Below, one piece after another: positions 4,433 through 12,101 of a DNA stretch of 12,101 nt. The stretch is from Chloroflexota bacterium (GTDB lineage Bacteria; Chloroflexota; UBA5177; JANWHV01), in contig JAICHN010000113.1 in the NCBI GenBank assembly GCA_025924845.1, positions 1-12,101 of the forward strand, written 5' to 3'. The number at the start of each line of letters is the position of its first letter. Positions within the stretch are counted from its first letter, which is position 1. The translations under genes were made by a program, and so were the position numbers. Under the pieces are notes generated by a model. That model searched no databases. It saw only the letters and a list, made by a program, of their open reading frames with translations, and was not told the DNA's origin.

Positions 4433-6960
4433 GTCCCTCGTTCCTCCTGTACGCTTGGGGCGCCTCGGCCAAAGCGGCCGAGGCGCAGGCTGTTGCCGGT
4501 CACGCTGACCGAGGAGAGCGCCATCGCGGCGGCGGCGAAGATGGGGTTTACAAGGCCGAGGATCGCGAGCGGCACCAGGATCACGTTGTAGAAGAAGGCC
4601 CAGAAGAGGTTCTGGCGAATAATCCGCATCGTGCTCAGCGAGAGCGCGATGGCCTCCGGCACGGAACGCAGGTCGCCGCGCACCAGGGTAATATCCGCGG
4701 CGGCAATCGCCACGTCGGTCCCGGCGCCCATGGCGATCCCCACGTCGGCCCGGGCCAGGGCGGGCGCATCATTTATACCGTCGCCCACCATCGCTACCAC
4801 CCGGCCCTCACCCTGAAGACGGGCGATCTCCGCCGCCTTCTCCTCCGGCCGGGCCTCGGCCAGCACCCGCGCGATGCCTACCTGGCGGGCGACCGCTTCC
4901 GCCGTCCGTCGATTGTCGCCGGTAATCAGTACCACATCCAGCCCGAGTGAATGCAGCGCGCCTACCGCCTCGGCGGCGCCGGCCTTGACCGTATCCGCTA
5001 CGCCGATCACACCCTCCAGGGCGCCGTCCACCGCCACGAGCAAGGCGGTCTTCCCTTCGGCTTCCAACCGCTCCAGGCTGGGCGCGGCGGGGGCCGCATC
5101 GATTGCCCAGTCGGCCAGCAGCCGGCGGGAGCCAACCACCACGCCCTGCCCGTCAACTATGCCTTGCACGCCGCCGCCGGTAACCGAATGGAACGACTCG
5201 GGTACGGGCAGCGGGGCCGGATCGCGCTCCAGCGCGCCACGTACCACCGCCTGACCCAGCGGATGCTCGCTTGCCCGTTCAACGCCCACCGCGAGACGTA
5301 AGACTTCCCCGGCCGGCCGATTCCCCAGCGCCACCACGTCGGTGACGATCGGCTTGCCCTCGGTGAGCGTGCCGGTCTTATCCAGCGCGACCGCCGTCAG
5401 GGCCTGGATGCGCTCGAGACTCTCGCCGCCCCGGATCAAAATGCCCATGCCGGCGCCGCGGCCGGTCCCGACCATGATCGCGGTTGGGGTGGCCAGACCC
5501 GGGGCACACGGGCAGGCGATCACCAGCACGGCAATGGCGGGCATCAGCGCCTGTCCCAGGTCGTGGCCGGTGGCAAGCCAGCCAACGAAGGTCAGCGCGG
5601 CCACGCCGATCACGATCGGCACGAACACGGCCGAGACGCGATCCGCCAAACGCTGCACGGGCGCCTTCGAACCTTGCGCCTGCTCGACCAGGCGGATGAT
5701 CCCCGCCAGTACCGTGTTCCGGCCGACGGCCGTCGCCCGCACCCGCAGCAGGCCGGTTCCGTTGACCGTGGCGCCGATCACCGCGTCGCCCATGCCCTTG
5801 GCCACGGGCAGGCTTTCGCCGGTCAGCATGGATTCGTCCACGCTGCTCTCGCCCGCCAGCACCGTGCCGTCAACGGGCACCCTCTCACCCGGTCGCACCA
5901 GCAGCGTGTCGCCCTCGACCACCTGCGCTATGGGGATGTCGCGTTCCTGGTCGTTGCGCACCACGCGCGCGGTGCGCGGTTGAAGCCGCGCCAGCCGCTC
6001 GATCGCCGCGACGGTACGCCGCTTCGCCGCCGCCTCCAGATACTTACCCAGGTAAATAAGCGTGACGATCAGTGCCGCGGTGTCGAAGTACACCGCCTGA
6101 TCGGAACCGGCAATGGTCACGGCCAGACTGTACAGATAGGCGATGGAGGAGCCGAGCGAGATCAACGTATCCATGTTGGCCGCCCCGTGGCGCGCATTGA
6201 TCAGGGCCCCTCGGTGAAAGCCGAAGCCCACGTAGAGCCACACGGGGAGGGCCAGCAGGGCAAGCAGGTAGTTATGGGACGACAGGGTAGGGAAATCCAT
6301 CAGCCGGGGTATCATGGCCAGGGCCATCACGGCGGCGCCCAGAATGACGCCCAACGCCAGGAGCCGACGGCGGTGCGTAAGGTCGCGGCGGCGCGCTTCG
6401 TCAGCGTCCTCGCCCTCGTCTTGCACCTCGACTACCGGCGCCGCGCCGTAGCCGGCGGCTTCGACGGTACTGATCAGCTGCGCGGGCTGGAGGCGCGACG
6501 GATCGTATGCCACGGCGGCGCGCTCGGTCGCCAGATTCACACTCACCGACCGGACGCCGTCGAGCTTGCCGAGTTTCCGCTCGATGCGCCCTACGCAGGA
6601 GGCGCAAGTCATGCCGCTGATCGCCAGCTCCTGATGGGCAATGCCGGACGGCGCGGCAGGCTCCGTGGGATTGGGGCGGAGCGGACGGGCCGTGTAGCCG
6701 GCGGCCTCGACGGTATGAACAAGATCGGACACGGTTAGGCGCGCTGGATCATAGGCTACGCCGGCGCGCTCCGTAGCCGGATTGACGGTGGCCTCCCGCA
6801 CCCCGTCGAGCTTGCCGAGCTTCCGCTCGACGCGGGCGACGCAGGATGCACAGGTCATGCCGCTGATCGCCAGTTCGATCCGGGCGGGCGTCTGCTCCGG
6901 AGCGACGGCATCGGTCGCCCGATTCGAGGGCGGGGCCGCTGGTTCGATGATGGTGCTCAT
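4429..6960 (-). CDS. copA: Cu(I)-translocating P1B-type ATPase with two HMA domains
   Basis: An 843-residue membrane pump that exports Cu(I) using ATP. Two N-terminal HMA domains bind copper at CASC (Cys37/40 and Cys119/122). About eight membrane segments follow (near 199-219, 230-249, 264-284, 291-309, 442-464, 472-494, 780-800, 803-822). Key sites are TGES (380-383, dephosphorylation), CPC (483-485, transport site), DKTGT (Asp527 phosphorylated), SEHPLG (565-570, nucleotide binding) and GDGIND (727-732). Tyr791-Asn792 (with Asn784) and MALSS (813-817) complete the P1B-1 Cu(I) signature. Two oddities: the transport motif reads CPCAPG instead of the common CPCALG, and the two HMA domains are 39/47 identical, so probably a recent duplication. 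It starts at ATG 6960 behind AAGGA, 11 bases after csoR, and overlaps the next gene by four bases. Expression is expected to follow the CsoR-type operator upstream of csoR. Confidence 0.97.
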   Translation of the reverse strand: MSTIIEPAAPPSNRATDAVAPEQTPARIELAISGMTCASCVARVERKLGKLDGVREATVNPATERAGVAYDPARLTVSDLVHTVEAAGYTARPLRPNPTEPAAPSGIAHQELAISGMTCASCVGRIERKLGKLDGVRSVSVNLATERAAVAYDPSRLQPAQLISTVEAAGYGAAPVVEVQDEGEDADEARRRDLTHRRRLLALGVILGAAVMALAMIPRLMDFPTLSSHNYLLALLALPVWLYVGFGFHRGALINARHGAANMDTLISLGSSIAYLYSLAVTIAGSDQAVYFDTAALIVTLIYLGKYLEAAAKRRTVAAIERLARLQPRTARVVRNDQERDIPIAQVVEGDTLLVRPGERVPVDGTVLAGESSVDESMLTGESLPVAKGMGDAVIGATVNGTGLLRVRATAVGRNTVLAGIIRLVEQAQGSKAPVQRLADRVSAVFVPIVIGVAALTFVGWLATGHDLGQALMPAIAVLVIACPCAPGLATPTAIMVGTGRGAGMGILIRGGESLERIQALTAVALDKTGTLTEGKPIVTDVVALGNRPAGEVLRLAVGVERASEHPLGQAVVRGALERDPAPLPVPESFHSVTGGGVQGIVDGQGVVVGSRRLLADWAIDAAPAAPSLERLEAEGKTALLVAVDGALEGVIGVADTVKAGAAEAVGALHSLGLDVVLITGDNRRTAEAVARQVGIARVLAEARPEEKAAEIARLQGEGRVVAMVGDGINDAPALARADVGIAMGAGTDVAIAAADITLVRGDLRSVPEAIALSLSTMRIIRQNLFWAFFYNVILVPLAILGLVNPIFAAAAMALSSVSVTGNSLRLGRFGRGAPSVQEERGT

Positions 6961-6971
6961 GGTCTCTATCC

Positions 6972-7358
6972 TTAGCTTGCTTGCCGGTCGTTGTCCGCCG
7001 AACCGCGAGGGAGCGCCTCGACGGGTACCTCGGCCGGCCGTTGGTCGGGCGCCGGCAAGAGGTCGGCGCCGATGACGCCTCGTCCGTCAATCAGGCTGGT
7101 ATCGTACTTCAGGGCGCTCATCAGTTCCTCGATGATCGCCTCGCCCATGCCGTTCTTGATCGCCGTGGAGACACAGCTGGAGAGGTGATTGCGGAGGAGG
7201 ATGCGTTGCACACCCTGCAATGTCCCCTGCACCGCCGAGAGCTGCTTCATCAAATCCACGCAATACTGGTCCTCGTCCACCATGCGGCGTACGCCTTCCA
7301 GATGGCCGGCGGCCACCTTGAGCCGTAGCGCCGCCTCTTTCTTGTATTCCGGGAGCAT
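6972..7358 (-). CDS. csoR: CsoR-family copper-sensing repressor
   Basis: A 128-residue all-helical repressor. Copper ligands are Cys33, His58 and Cys62, with the same 25 and 4 residue spacing as the known CsoR site (Cys36/His61/Cys65 in M. tuberculosis). Flanking segments are typical ([41 protein letters not shown]). CsoR tetramers sit on DNA without copper and leave on binding Cu(I). ATG 7358 was chosen because GGAGGAG (7363-7369) precedes it by four bases and the predicted transcription start (near 7398) leaves little room upstream; ATG 7391, also in frame, has no good ribosome-binding site. The roughly 40 residues after the conserved core (from about 87) form a low-complexity acidic/proline-rich tail of unknown role. 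It is the first gene of the copper operon and its probable autoregulator. Confidence 0.95.
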   Translation of the reverse strand: MLPEYKKEAALRLKVAAGHLEGVRRMVDEDQYCVDLMKQLSAVQGTLQGVQRILLRNHLSSCVSTAIKNGMGEAIIEELMSALKYDTSLIDGRGVIGADLLPAPDQRPAEVPVEALPRGSADNDRQAS

Positions 7359-7404
7359 CGCACTCCTCCGTGATCGCGCCTTAATAAACATCTCTTGTTT
7401 CCCT

Positions 7405-7433
7405 AGTCTACCCCACCTGGGGTGGGGTGTCAA
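7405..7433 (-). promoter_or_regulatory. Promoter of the csoR-copA operon
   Basis: On the minus strand a consensus -35 TTGACA (7428-7433), a 17-base spacer (7411-7427) and a -10 TAGACT (7405-7410) form a near-ideal housekeeping promoter. The predicted start is near 7398, giving a leader of about 40 bases before csoR. Confidence 0.9.
7410..7428. promoter_or_regulatory. CsoR operator (19-bp inverted repeat)
   Basis: ACCCCACC (7410-7417), TGG, GGTGGGGT (7421-7428). The G/C-run dyad matches the type of pseudo-palindrome bound by CsoR repressors. It exactly fills the space between -35 and -10, so bound CsoR should block RNA polymerase directly. Confidence 0.85.
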
Positions 7434-7582
7434 GCTGGTTTCGGGGATGCCCGCGCGGCATGGTCGTCCGGTAGTAGGTAATGTTCGCTCTGAACCGCGG
7501 GCCGGAATCACGGTGCCCAGGTAGGCACGGGGCGAATCTGGTCGTGGGGCACGGCAGGCTGTTTAAAAATGTGCCGCCTCCT
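7434..7582. other. Intergenic gap between the exporter operon and the copper promoter
   Basis: 149 bases between the permease stop and the csoR -35. I see only a weak 5-bp dyad GTGCC/GGCAC (7513-7517/7524-7528). There is no clear terminator for the exporter operon and no tRNA or credible small gene. Confidence 0.4.
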
Positions 7583-9220
7583 TCACTGTCCGCCCCGCAC
7601 GTCGGCGCGCGCGAATCCAACCACTGCCAGGGCCAGCATGGCCGCGGCGAGTCCGATCATTGCCAGAGAGGAACCCCACCGCGGCCCATCAGTAATCGGG
7701 CTACCATATTGCTGGAACATGGACAGGTCGCCCAACCAGGCCGGCAGATTGAGCGCGGTGTAGAGCAGGGAGGCTACGAACGAGACTCCCACGAGCATTC
7801 CAACCACGAGTGTGCCAATCCCGGCCGCTGTCCGGCCTGCCAGGAGAAACACTACACTGGCCGTAAGCAATTCCAACGGCACGATGCCGAGCAGGGCCGC
7901 CGCCACGTAGCCGGCGTCCAGACTCAGGCCCGCGAGCCGGCCGCTCACCAGAACGACGAGCCCGATCATCAGCGGCGCACCGACGAGCAGTAGGGATAGC
8001 GCGCCAAACCGTTCCAGGATGGCGCGAGGGCGCGGCACCGGTGTCGCCAGCACCAGTTCCAACGAACCGGCATCCAGATCGCGGGCCCAGGCTCCGGCCG
8101 CGACCAGCGCGTAGACCACGAGCAACAGCGGAAGGTAGAGAAACAGGATGTCAGCCAGAAAGCCCGCATCGGTCGCGATATTGTGGCCACCCAGCACCTG
8201 GCTGAACTGAGGCGGTGCGTCGACCAGTATCTTCTTTAGACTGTCCTCACTGCTCCTCGCGATCGCCGTGGTCCAGGCGGCGAAGATGCCTAATCCCGCG
8301 ATCCACCAGAGCGAACTGGGCAGCTGAGCGGCAAGCGCGCGTGCCCAGACGGTGCGCAATGACCAGGCAGCGTAGGGCGGTTCAGGCGCGTCGCGTCGAA
8401 CCGGCGTCGCCTGTACACGGTGGGGCCACGCCACGCCGCCGATGTCCCGGCCTAAAAACAACAGGACGGCGGCGCCGCCAAACAGCAAGGCCAGGAACGC
8501 CAATGCCGCCATGCCTCCGGCATTGGCGCCAATGGAGGGAATGAGGGGCTTGCTCAAGCCGTAATAATAGAGGGGCGACAGGTGCCGAACCCACTCCGCG
8601 TCGGCAACCCGGCCGGTGCCGTCTACCAACCAGGCCGCCGTCATCACGGCGCCCGCCAGACCGGCCGCCGCACCCGCTGTCCGCAGCACCTGGGCGAGCA
8701 ACAGGGCCAACATGGCAAAGACGAGTGCGGCCAGGCTCACATTGAGGCCGGCGAGGAGCGCCCCGCCCGCGTCCACCCGTACGCCTGCCCTGGCCTCGCC
8801 GGCCAGCGCCCCCATTCCGATCAGGATGCCGATGACGGCCAGAGCAACGACCAGGGCCGCCGACTTCTCGCCCAGCACGCGGAGGCGCGAGCACGGCGTG
8901 GCCAGCAGAAGGTCGAGCGAATGACGCTCTTCCTCGCGCCGGAGCAATCGCGCCCCGGCCAACACCGCCCAGATACCCAGGATGAGGGGGAGCGAGCCCA
9001 TCTGCTTCCAGGTCGCGTAGCCGGTCGGGGTAGTCAGGGCCACGGGATCGCCAAAGAAGCGCAGCGTCGAGGCGAAGTGGGCGGCGTCCTGCCGCGCGCT
9101 CAGGCTCAACTGTGCATAGGAAACAATGGTGAAGTAGACCACAGCGGCGAGCCCGAGGCCCCAGGCTGCTATCGGCACGCGGTAGTCGCGCAGGGTCTTC
9201 GTCCAGATCGATCGCATCAC
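7583..9220 (-). CDS. ABC-2 type exporter permease, duplicated (12-TM)
   Basis: A 545-residue, strongly hydrophobic membrane protein with about twelve predicted membrane segments, six per half (near 15-36, 76-93, 120-142, 152-178, 182-200, 235-257; then 303-320, 355-377, 405-428, 437-460, 465-490, 515-537). Each half carries the same cytoplasmic coupling motif: EERHSLDLLLATPCSRLRVL (97-116) and DAGSLELVLATPVPRPRAIL (383-402). It is thus two fused ABC-2 units able to form a whole channel with two copies of the ATPase. The start is GTG 9220 (ATG 9217 is the alternative), 7 bases after the ATPase stop, with GGAG overlapping that stop. The neighbouring TetR gene suggests export of a drug, lipid or self-made compound; the substrate is unknown. 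Confidence 0.88.
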   Translation of the reverse strand: MMRSIWTKTLRDYRVPIAAWGLGLAAVVYFTIVSYAQLSLSARQDAAHFASTLRFFGDPVALTTPTGYATWKQMGSLPLILGIWAVLAGARLLRREEERHSLDLLLATPCSRLRVLGEKSAALVVALAVIGILIGMGALAGEARAGVRVDAGGALLAGLNVSLAALVFAMLALLLAQVLRTAGAAAGLAGAVMTAAWLVDGTGRVADAEWVRHLSPLYYYGLSKPLIPSIGANAGGMAALAFLALLFGGAAVLLFLGRDIGGVAWPHRVQATPVRRDAPEPPYAAWSLRTVWARALAAQLPSSLWWIAGLGIFAAWTTAIARSSEDSLKKILVDAPPQFSQVLGGHNIATDAGFLADILFLYLPLLLVVYALVAAGAWARDLDAGSLELVLATPVPRPRAILERFGALSLLLVGAPLMIGLVVLVSGRLAGLSLDAGYVAAALLGIVPLELLTASVVFLLAGRTAAGIGTLVVGMLVGVSFVASLLYTALNLPAWLGDLSMFQQYGSPITDGPRWGSSLAMIGLAAAMLALAVVGFARADVRGGQ

Positions 9221-9227
9221 GGGGCGC

Positions 9228-10166
9228 CTACTCCGCGCCGGCCGCGACGAGGTCGCGCGGGGCCGGGGACATGTCCGCCGGCGCGTAGAAGCGTAGGAAT
9301 GCCTCCTCCAGGCTCGGCTCTTGCGTGTTCAGTGCAACGGCATCATGCAGCGCGGCCACTTTGAGCACGGCGCTCACGTCCTGGCGCACTGTCAGGCGCA
9401 GAGTCTTCCCCCTGTCAGCGACGGTGACGCTCTCGACCCCCGGCACCCCGACAAACCACTCGGCCAACGCCGGCGCGGCAAAGCCGATAATCACCACCTG
9501 GTGTTTGAGCGCCTTGAGCGCGGTCACGTGGTCGACCGTGATCAGGCGACCCTCGCGAATGATGCCCACACGGTCGCACGTATGCTCGATTTCGGGCAAG
9601 ATATGCGAGGAGAGGAAGACGGTTTGGCCCTGCCGGCGTGCCTCTTGTACCAGGGCATAGAATTGCTGCTGGTTGAGGGGATCGAGCCCGCTGGTGGGCT
9701 CATCTAGAATGAGCAGGCGCGGCCGGTGCATGAATGCCTGTACGAGCCCGACCTTCTGCTTGTTTCCGCGTGAGTAGTCGCGGAACCTCCGGTTGGGGTC
9801 GAGGTCCAGCCGCTCGATCAGCGCGCGCACGTAGCCCTGATCCACACCGCCGCGCAGATTTGCCAGATAGGCAATGATCTGAGCGCCGCGCATCGACGGA
9901 TCGAACGTAAACTCTCCGGGCAGATAACCGACGATACGTTTGACGTCCGTGGCCTGGCGCCGGCAATCGAGGCCGCCGATCGTCGCTCGCCCTCGCGTGG
10001 CGCGAAGCAGCCCCATGAGCAGGCGGATCGTGGTCGTCTTACCGGCGCCGTTGGGGCCGAGGAAGCCGAATACATCGCCTTCGCCCACTTCTAGGGTGAC
10101 GCCGTTGATGCCGCGTGCGTTGCCATACTCCTTGGTCAGATCGTGAGTCGCGATCATGGCGGTCAT
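9228..10166 (-). CDS. ABC transporter ATP-binding protein of the ABC-2 exporter
   Basis: A 312-residue cytoplasmic ATPase that powers the adjacent permease. Walker A is GPNGAGKTT (37-45). The Q-loop region reads GYLPGEF (80-86), with Gly where Gln is usual. The signature is YSRGNKQ (131-137), Walker B with catalytic Glu LLILDE (151-156), D-loop SGLDP (159-163) and switch His188 in LSSH. The YLPGE plus YSRGNKQ combination is common in multidrug-type ABC-2 exporter ATPases. A C-terminal domain of about 90 residues (from about 222) follows, ending in the SLEEAFLRFY motif typical of this group. The start is ATG 10166; a second ATG lies three codons later and the ribosome-binding site is poor, so translation may depend on coupling from the regulator gene 28 bases upstream. 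Confidence 0.95.
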   Translation of the reverse strand: MTAMIATHDLTKEYGNARGINGVTLEVGEGDVFGFLGPNGAGKTTTIRLLMGLLRATRGRATIGGLDCRRQATDVKRIVGYLPGEFTFDPSMRGAQIIAYLANLRGGVDQGYVRALIERLDLDPNRRFRDYSRGNKQKVGLVQAFMHRPRLLILDEPTSGLDPLNQQQFYALVQEARRQGQTVFLSSHILPEIEHTCDRVGIIREGRLITVDHVTALKALKHQVVIIGFAAPALAEWFVGVPGVESVTVADRGKTLRLTVRQDVSAVLKVAALHDAVALNTQEPSLEEAFLRFYAPADMSPAPRDLVAAGAE

Positions 10167-10194
10167 GGTGAATTTCTTTCTTCCGGTCAGCCCC

Positions 10195-10935
10195 TTATTC
10201 GGGTTGTTTCACCTTGTCCACGTACTCGGCATAGAGGTGCTTGCCGGCCTCGCTGCTGCTCGGCGGGGAGTCCGGCTCCAGCCAGCGGCGGATCAACTCG
10301 CTGATTGCCTCCGCCAACTCCTCCATCGCGGGCAGCCTATCCTGGCCGATAAGCTCAGGCAAATTGATCATGCCGACCTTCAGCGCGGTGAGCAGATAAC
10401 TGATGCTGGACACGGGAACGTCGGTACGAATCAAGCCGGCCTGTTGCATCTGGATCAAATAGGTGTCGGCTTCGCCGGCGAGCTGTTGGTAGAAGCCCGG
10501 ATTATAGGCTTCCAGAAATCCGTTGAAAATGTCGGATTTGCCGCTGATTATGGCGGCCATGAGCGGATGGGACAGGGCCGCGAGCATGCCGTGCATGGTG
10601 ACGCGATGCAGCAATCCACCTTCGGGGTCAGCCGCGATACGCTGCTCGATCTCTTCGCCAAGGCGTCGTTGTTCGCGGAGTATGGCGGCGCGAAAAAGGT
10701 CGTTTTTGTCCTTCCAATGTAGGTAGACGGTGCCCTTGCCCACCCCTGCCTCGCGCGCCACGTCGTCGATGGTGGTCTTGCGATAGCCCCAGCGCACCAG
10801 CAGCCGGGCGGCGGCGTCCAGCAGGCGCTCCTCGCGCGCTGCGCGCTCGACGGATGTCGACTCGCGTTCGGGCCCCTGAACGGATTGCCTGGCGCCGGGT
10901 GCGACCCGGCGGGCTGGATTTTGGCCGGCAGTCAT
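10195..10935 (-). CDS. TetR/AcrR-family transcriptional regulator
   Basis: A 246-residue repressor-type protein. The N-terminal helix-turn-helix (about residues 35-81) reads LLDAAARLLVRWGYRKTTID, then DVAREAGVGKGTVYLHWKDKNDLF, a standard TetR pattern. The C-terminal helical part (about 85-225) would bind the inducer and dimerise; its ligand cannot be predicted. A 30-residue basic, Ser/Arg-rich N-terminal extension precedes the DNA-binding domain. The start is ATG 10935 behind GGAGG with 6-base spacing, and no better internal start is seen. It is first in an operon with the ABC ATPase and permease, so it probably represses both them and itself through the GACCG sites at its promoter, released when the exported compound is present. 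Confidence 0.93.
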   Translation of the reverse strand: MTAGQNPARRVAPGARQSVQGPERESTSVERAAREERLLDAAARLLVRWGYRKTTIDDVAREAGVGKGTVYLHWKDKNDLFRAAILREQRRLGEEIEQRIAADPEGGLLHRVTMHGMLAALSHPLMAAIISGKSDIFNGFLEAYNPGFYQQLAGEADTYLIQMQQAGLIRTDVPVSSISYLLTALKVGMINLPELIGQDRLPAMEELAEAISELIRRWLEPDSPPSSSEAGKHLYAEYVDKVKQPE

Positions 10936-10973
10936 CGATGTCCTCCCTCGGTTCGCGACGGCCGTGACCCCTC

Positions 10974-11004
10974 GACCGAATGACCGGATATACCATTTCG
11001 GTCA
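10974..11004. promoter_or_regulatory. Candidate TetR operator overlapping the -10
   Basis: An inverted repeat GACCGAA (10974-10980)/TTCGGTC (10997-11003) encloses the -10. A second half-site in tandem, GACCGAAT-GACCGGAT (10974-10989), also pairs with the right arm as TGACCG/CGGTCA (10981-10986/10999-11004). Dyads at their own promoter are the usual binding sites of TetR regulators. Confidence 0.55.
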
Positions 11005-11014
11005 AATCGTACAA
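10987..11014 (-). promoter_or_regulatory. Probable promoter of the tetR-ABC operon
   Basis: On the minus strand TTGTAC (11009-11014), 16 bases, TATATC (10987-10992) preceded by TGG, an extended -10. It lies about 50 bases upstream of the regulator's start. Confidence 0.6.
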
Positions 11015-11072
11015 GGGAGGGGACGTGCTGTCAAGCAGCGCGCCGCACGGGGGGCTGCCACACTTTCGAACC

Positions 11073-11125
11073 TGTTGGCGAAATCGATCCCGTGTTGATA
11101 CTCCCAGGCGATTTCGCCGGCAACA
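11073..11125. repeat. Inverted repeat downstream of the CASTOR/POLLUX-like gene
   Basis: GGCGAAATCG (11077-11086) and CGATTTCGCC (11109-11118) pair perfectly around a 22-base loop. Allowing a 3-base bulge, TGTTG/CAACA (11073-11077/11121-11125) extend the stem. It lies 80 bases after the stop of the right-hand gene, so it may be its terminator, though no U-tract follows. The rest of the gap from 11015 to 11204 shows nothing clear. Confidence 0.4.
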
Positions 11126-11204
11126 CCCGTTTCCAGGCACACCCGCTACCAGGAAGGTCGCTCCTCGGCCGGCATTCGTGGGGCTCCTACCAGTGGCGCC
11201 GCCG

Positions 11205-12101
11205 CTAATCCTCGGCGACGACGATGATGCGATCGCCCTCGGCGAAGGTGATCGGCTCCGATTTAGGCGGGTTAAGGCGCACGCCGTACCGCATGGCGCT
11301 GTCCGACGCATCCGCCGCGATTCGGTAGCCTACCGCGGCATGGCCGCGCCGCCGGGCCGCCTCGACCACGGTATAGAAACTGACCGGCCGGCCCAACTCG
11401 ATGTAATGGGCGGCGGGCTTGAGATACAACTCCGAGCCGTCTGCGTCAAACAGATCATTGAAGACGGGTAACAGCTCACGGTTCTCGGCGATCTGCGACA
11501 GCAACAAACTCACCAGCTGATTGCTGACGATGAAGTCATCCGCTTGCGTCACCTGGGCCAACTCGCGGTTGCGTAAATCGAGCATCTCACTAACGATCGG
11601 AATGCGGCGCCCCGCTCGTTCCAGAATGTCGCGGAGGTGGAGCAGACTGATCAAGGTGCGCGCGTCCGCGGCCTGCAGGTCCAGTGTGTCCGCGTAGCTC
11701 AGGGTGATCACATGATCGTAGCCGGTGATCTCCAACTCATCGAGCATGGCGCGGCTGGTGATATCAGCTTCCCTAAAGGCCAGGGTCTGATTGCGCAACC
11801 CGTGCCCGCTTGCCTGTACGCTCTCCTCGACTCCCGGGCCCGCGGCGACCACGGTCACCCGCGAACCGGACGCGACATAGTTGTCCAGTTCTTCAATCAC
11901 TTTGCCGCCGCTCCGGTTCCAGCCGAGGATCAGCGTGCGCTCGGGCCGATGCGCCGGCATTGGGGCCACGCGGATCGCGCACTCGTCGATCGGCGCGGCC
12001 TGCCCGGACAGGCGTACGGTGTGGTCATCCTGGGACAGCGCGATCACCGCATCGCCCGCCGCGATGATCGTATCCATGGGCGGATTGAGCGCAACGCCGC
12101 C
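11205..12101 (-). CDS. CASTOR/POLLUX-like RCK/TrkA-type regulatory protein, C-terminal part
   Basis: 298 codons are visible and the frame is open to the window edge; the N-terminus, where pore helices would be, is outside. The visible part contains a strand motif VALNPPMDTIIAAGDAVIAL, then a Rossmann-like domain beginning RTLILGWNRSGGKVIEELD, with ITGYDHVITLSYAD and RRIPIVSEMLD as in TrkA-N/RCK folds. A second copy of the first motif, VRLNPPKSEPITFAEGDRII, ends the protein. Alternating NAD-binding and RCK_C-like units with LNPP...GD are characteristic of CASTOR/POLLUX-type putative ion channels and their bacterial relatives, which control K+ or Ca2+ flux. ATG 12075-12077 is internal, because codons for GGVALNPP precede it in frame. 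Family call is fairly sure; whether this protein has its own pore cannot be seen. Confidence 0.8.
   Translation of the reverse strand, partial: GGVALNPPMDTIIAAGDAVIALSQDDHTVRLSGQAAPIDECAIRVAPMPAHRPERTLILGWNRSGGKVIEELDNYVASGSRVTVVAAGPGVEESVQASGHGLRNQTLAFREADITSRAMLDELEITGYDHVITLSYADTLDLQAADARTLISLLHLRDILERAGRRIPIVSEMLDLRNRELAQVTQADDFIVSNQLVSLLLSQIAENRELLPVFNDLFDADGSELYLKPAAHYIELGRPVSFYTVVEAARRRGHAAVGYRIAADASDSAMRYGVRLNPPKSEPITFAEGDRIIVVAED

Noticed and set aside
5563..6738. 391-codon open frame on the + strand opposite copA
   Set aside because: It lies wholly within copA, whose motifs are unmistakable. The product is Arg/His/Gln/Gly-rich with no family pattern, as expected for the complement of GC-rich coding DNA.
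6972..7511. Longer csoR starting far upstream (179 residues)
   Set aside because: It would place the start codon upstream of the promoter and operator; ATG 7358 has the better ribosome-binding site and the normal family N-terminus.
7481..7993. 170-codon + strand frame from the gap into the permease
   Set aside because: The product is His/Gln/Arg-rich, there is no good ribosome-binding site, and most of it is antisense to the permease.
8582..9364. 260-codon + strand open frame opposite the permease and ATPase end
   Set aside because: It spans two well-supported minus-strand genes and has shadow-type composition.
10156..10722. 188-codon + strand open frame opposite the TetR gene
   Set aside because: The antisense frame of a clear TetR protein; no ribosome-binding site or recognisable domain.
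1..12101. Mobile element, CRISPR array, toxin-antitoxin pair or phage-defence island
   Set aside because: No transposase, integrase, spaced repeats, paired small toxin/antitoxin genes or known defence motifs. No integration is evident at the ssrA 3' end: the gene is intact and normal chromosomal genes flank it on both sides.

Overview
The window is a stretch of high-GC bacterial chromosome, tightly packed with genes that all look native. The gene mix suggests Chloroflexota or a similar high-GC phylum: a PIG-L deacetylase beside an atypical SDR, a TetR/ABC-2 exporter with a duplicated permease, a PRC-barrel-like protein and a CASTOR/POLLUX-type ion-channel regulator domain. That assignment is inference only. 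I see no insertion sequence, integrase, phage gene or CRISPR array.

Left part, + strand (1-3394). The 3' end of a neutral-ceramidase-like gene is followed by an NAD-dependent epimerase/dehydratase-like gene and a PIG-L family deacetylase that overlap by one base (TAATG). This looks like a small catabolic or glycoconjugate-processing operon running in from the left. After a 240-base gap come a ferritin-like four-helix protein, a hairpin that looks like a terminator, and a small PRC-barrel-like protein. A perfect 16-bp inverted repeat then separates these genes from the converging minus-strand genes.

Centre, - strand (3481-7433). The tmRNA gene ssrA, encoding the tag GNNNNLAYAA, lies downstream of a complete copper-response operon. 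From its promoter the operon reads csoR, copA, a GDCCVxC-type Cys-rich protein, a possible 22-residue bridging ORF, and a CopZ-like chaperone. The promoter is unusually clear: TTGACA, 17 bp, TAGACT, with a 19-bp inverted repeat (ACCCCACC-TGG-GGTGGGGT) filling the spacer, as expected for a CsoR operator. CsoR would release on binding Cu(I). CopA would export Cu(I), and the HMA protein would shuttle it to the pump.

Right part, - strand (7583-12101). A TetR-family regulator, an ABC ATPase and a 545-residue ABC-2 permease with two homologous halves form one exporter operon. It starts at a promoter overlapped by GACCG half-sites, probably autoregulated. At the right edge is the C-terminal part of a CASTOR/POLLUX-like NAD/ion-binding regulatory protein.

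I found no convincing wholly new system. The most useful leads are the GDCCVxC protein inside a copper operon, the 22-residue ORF overlapping both its neighbours there, the CPCAPG variant of the CopA metal site, and unusual details of the tmRNA.
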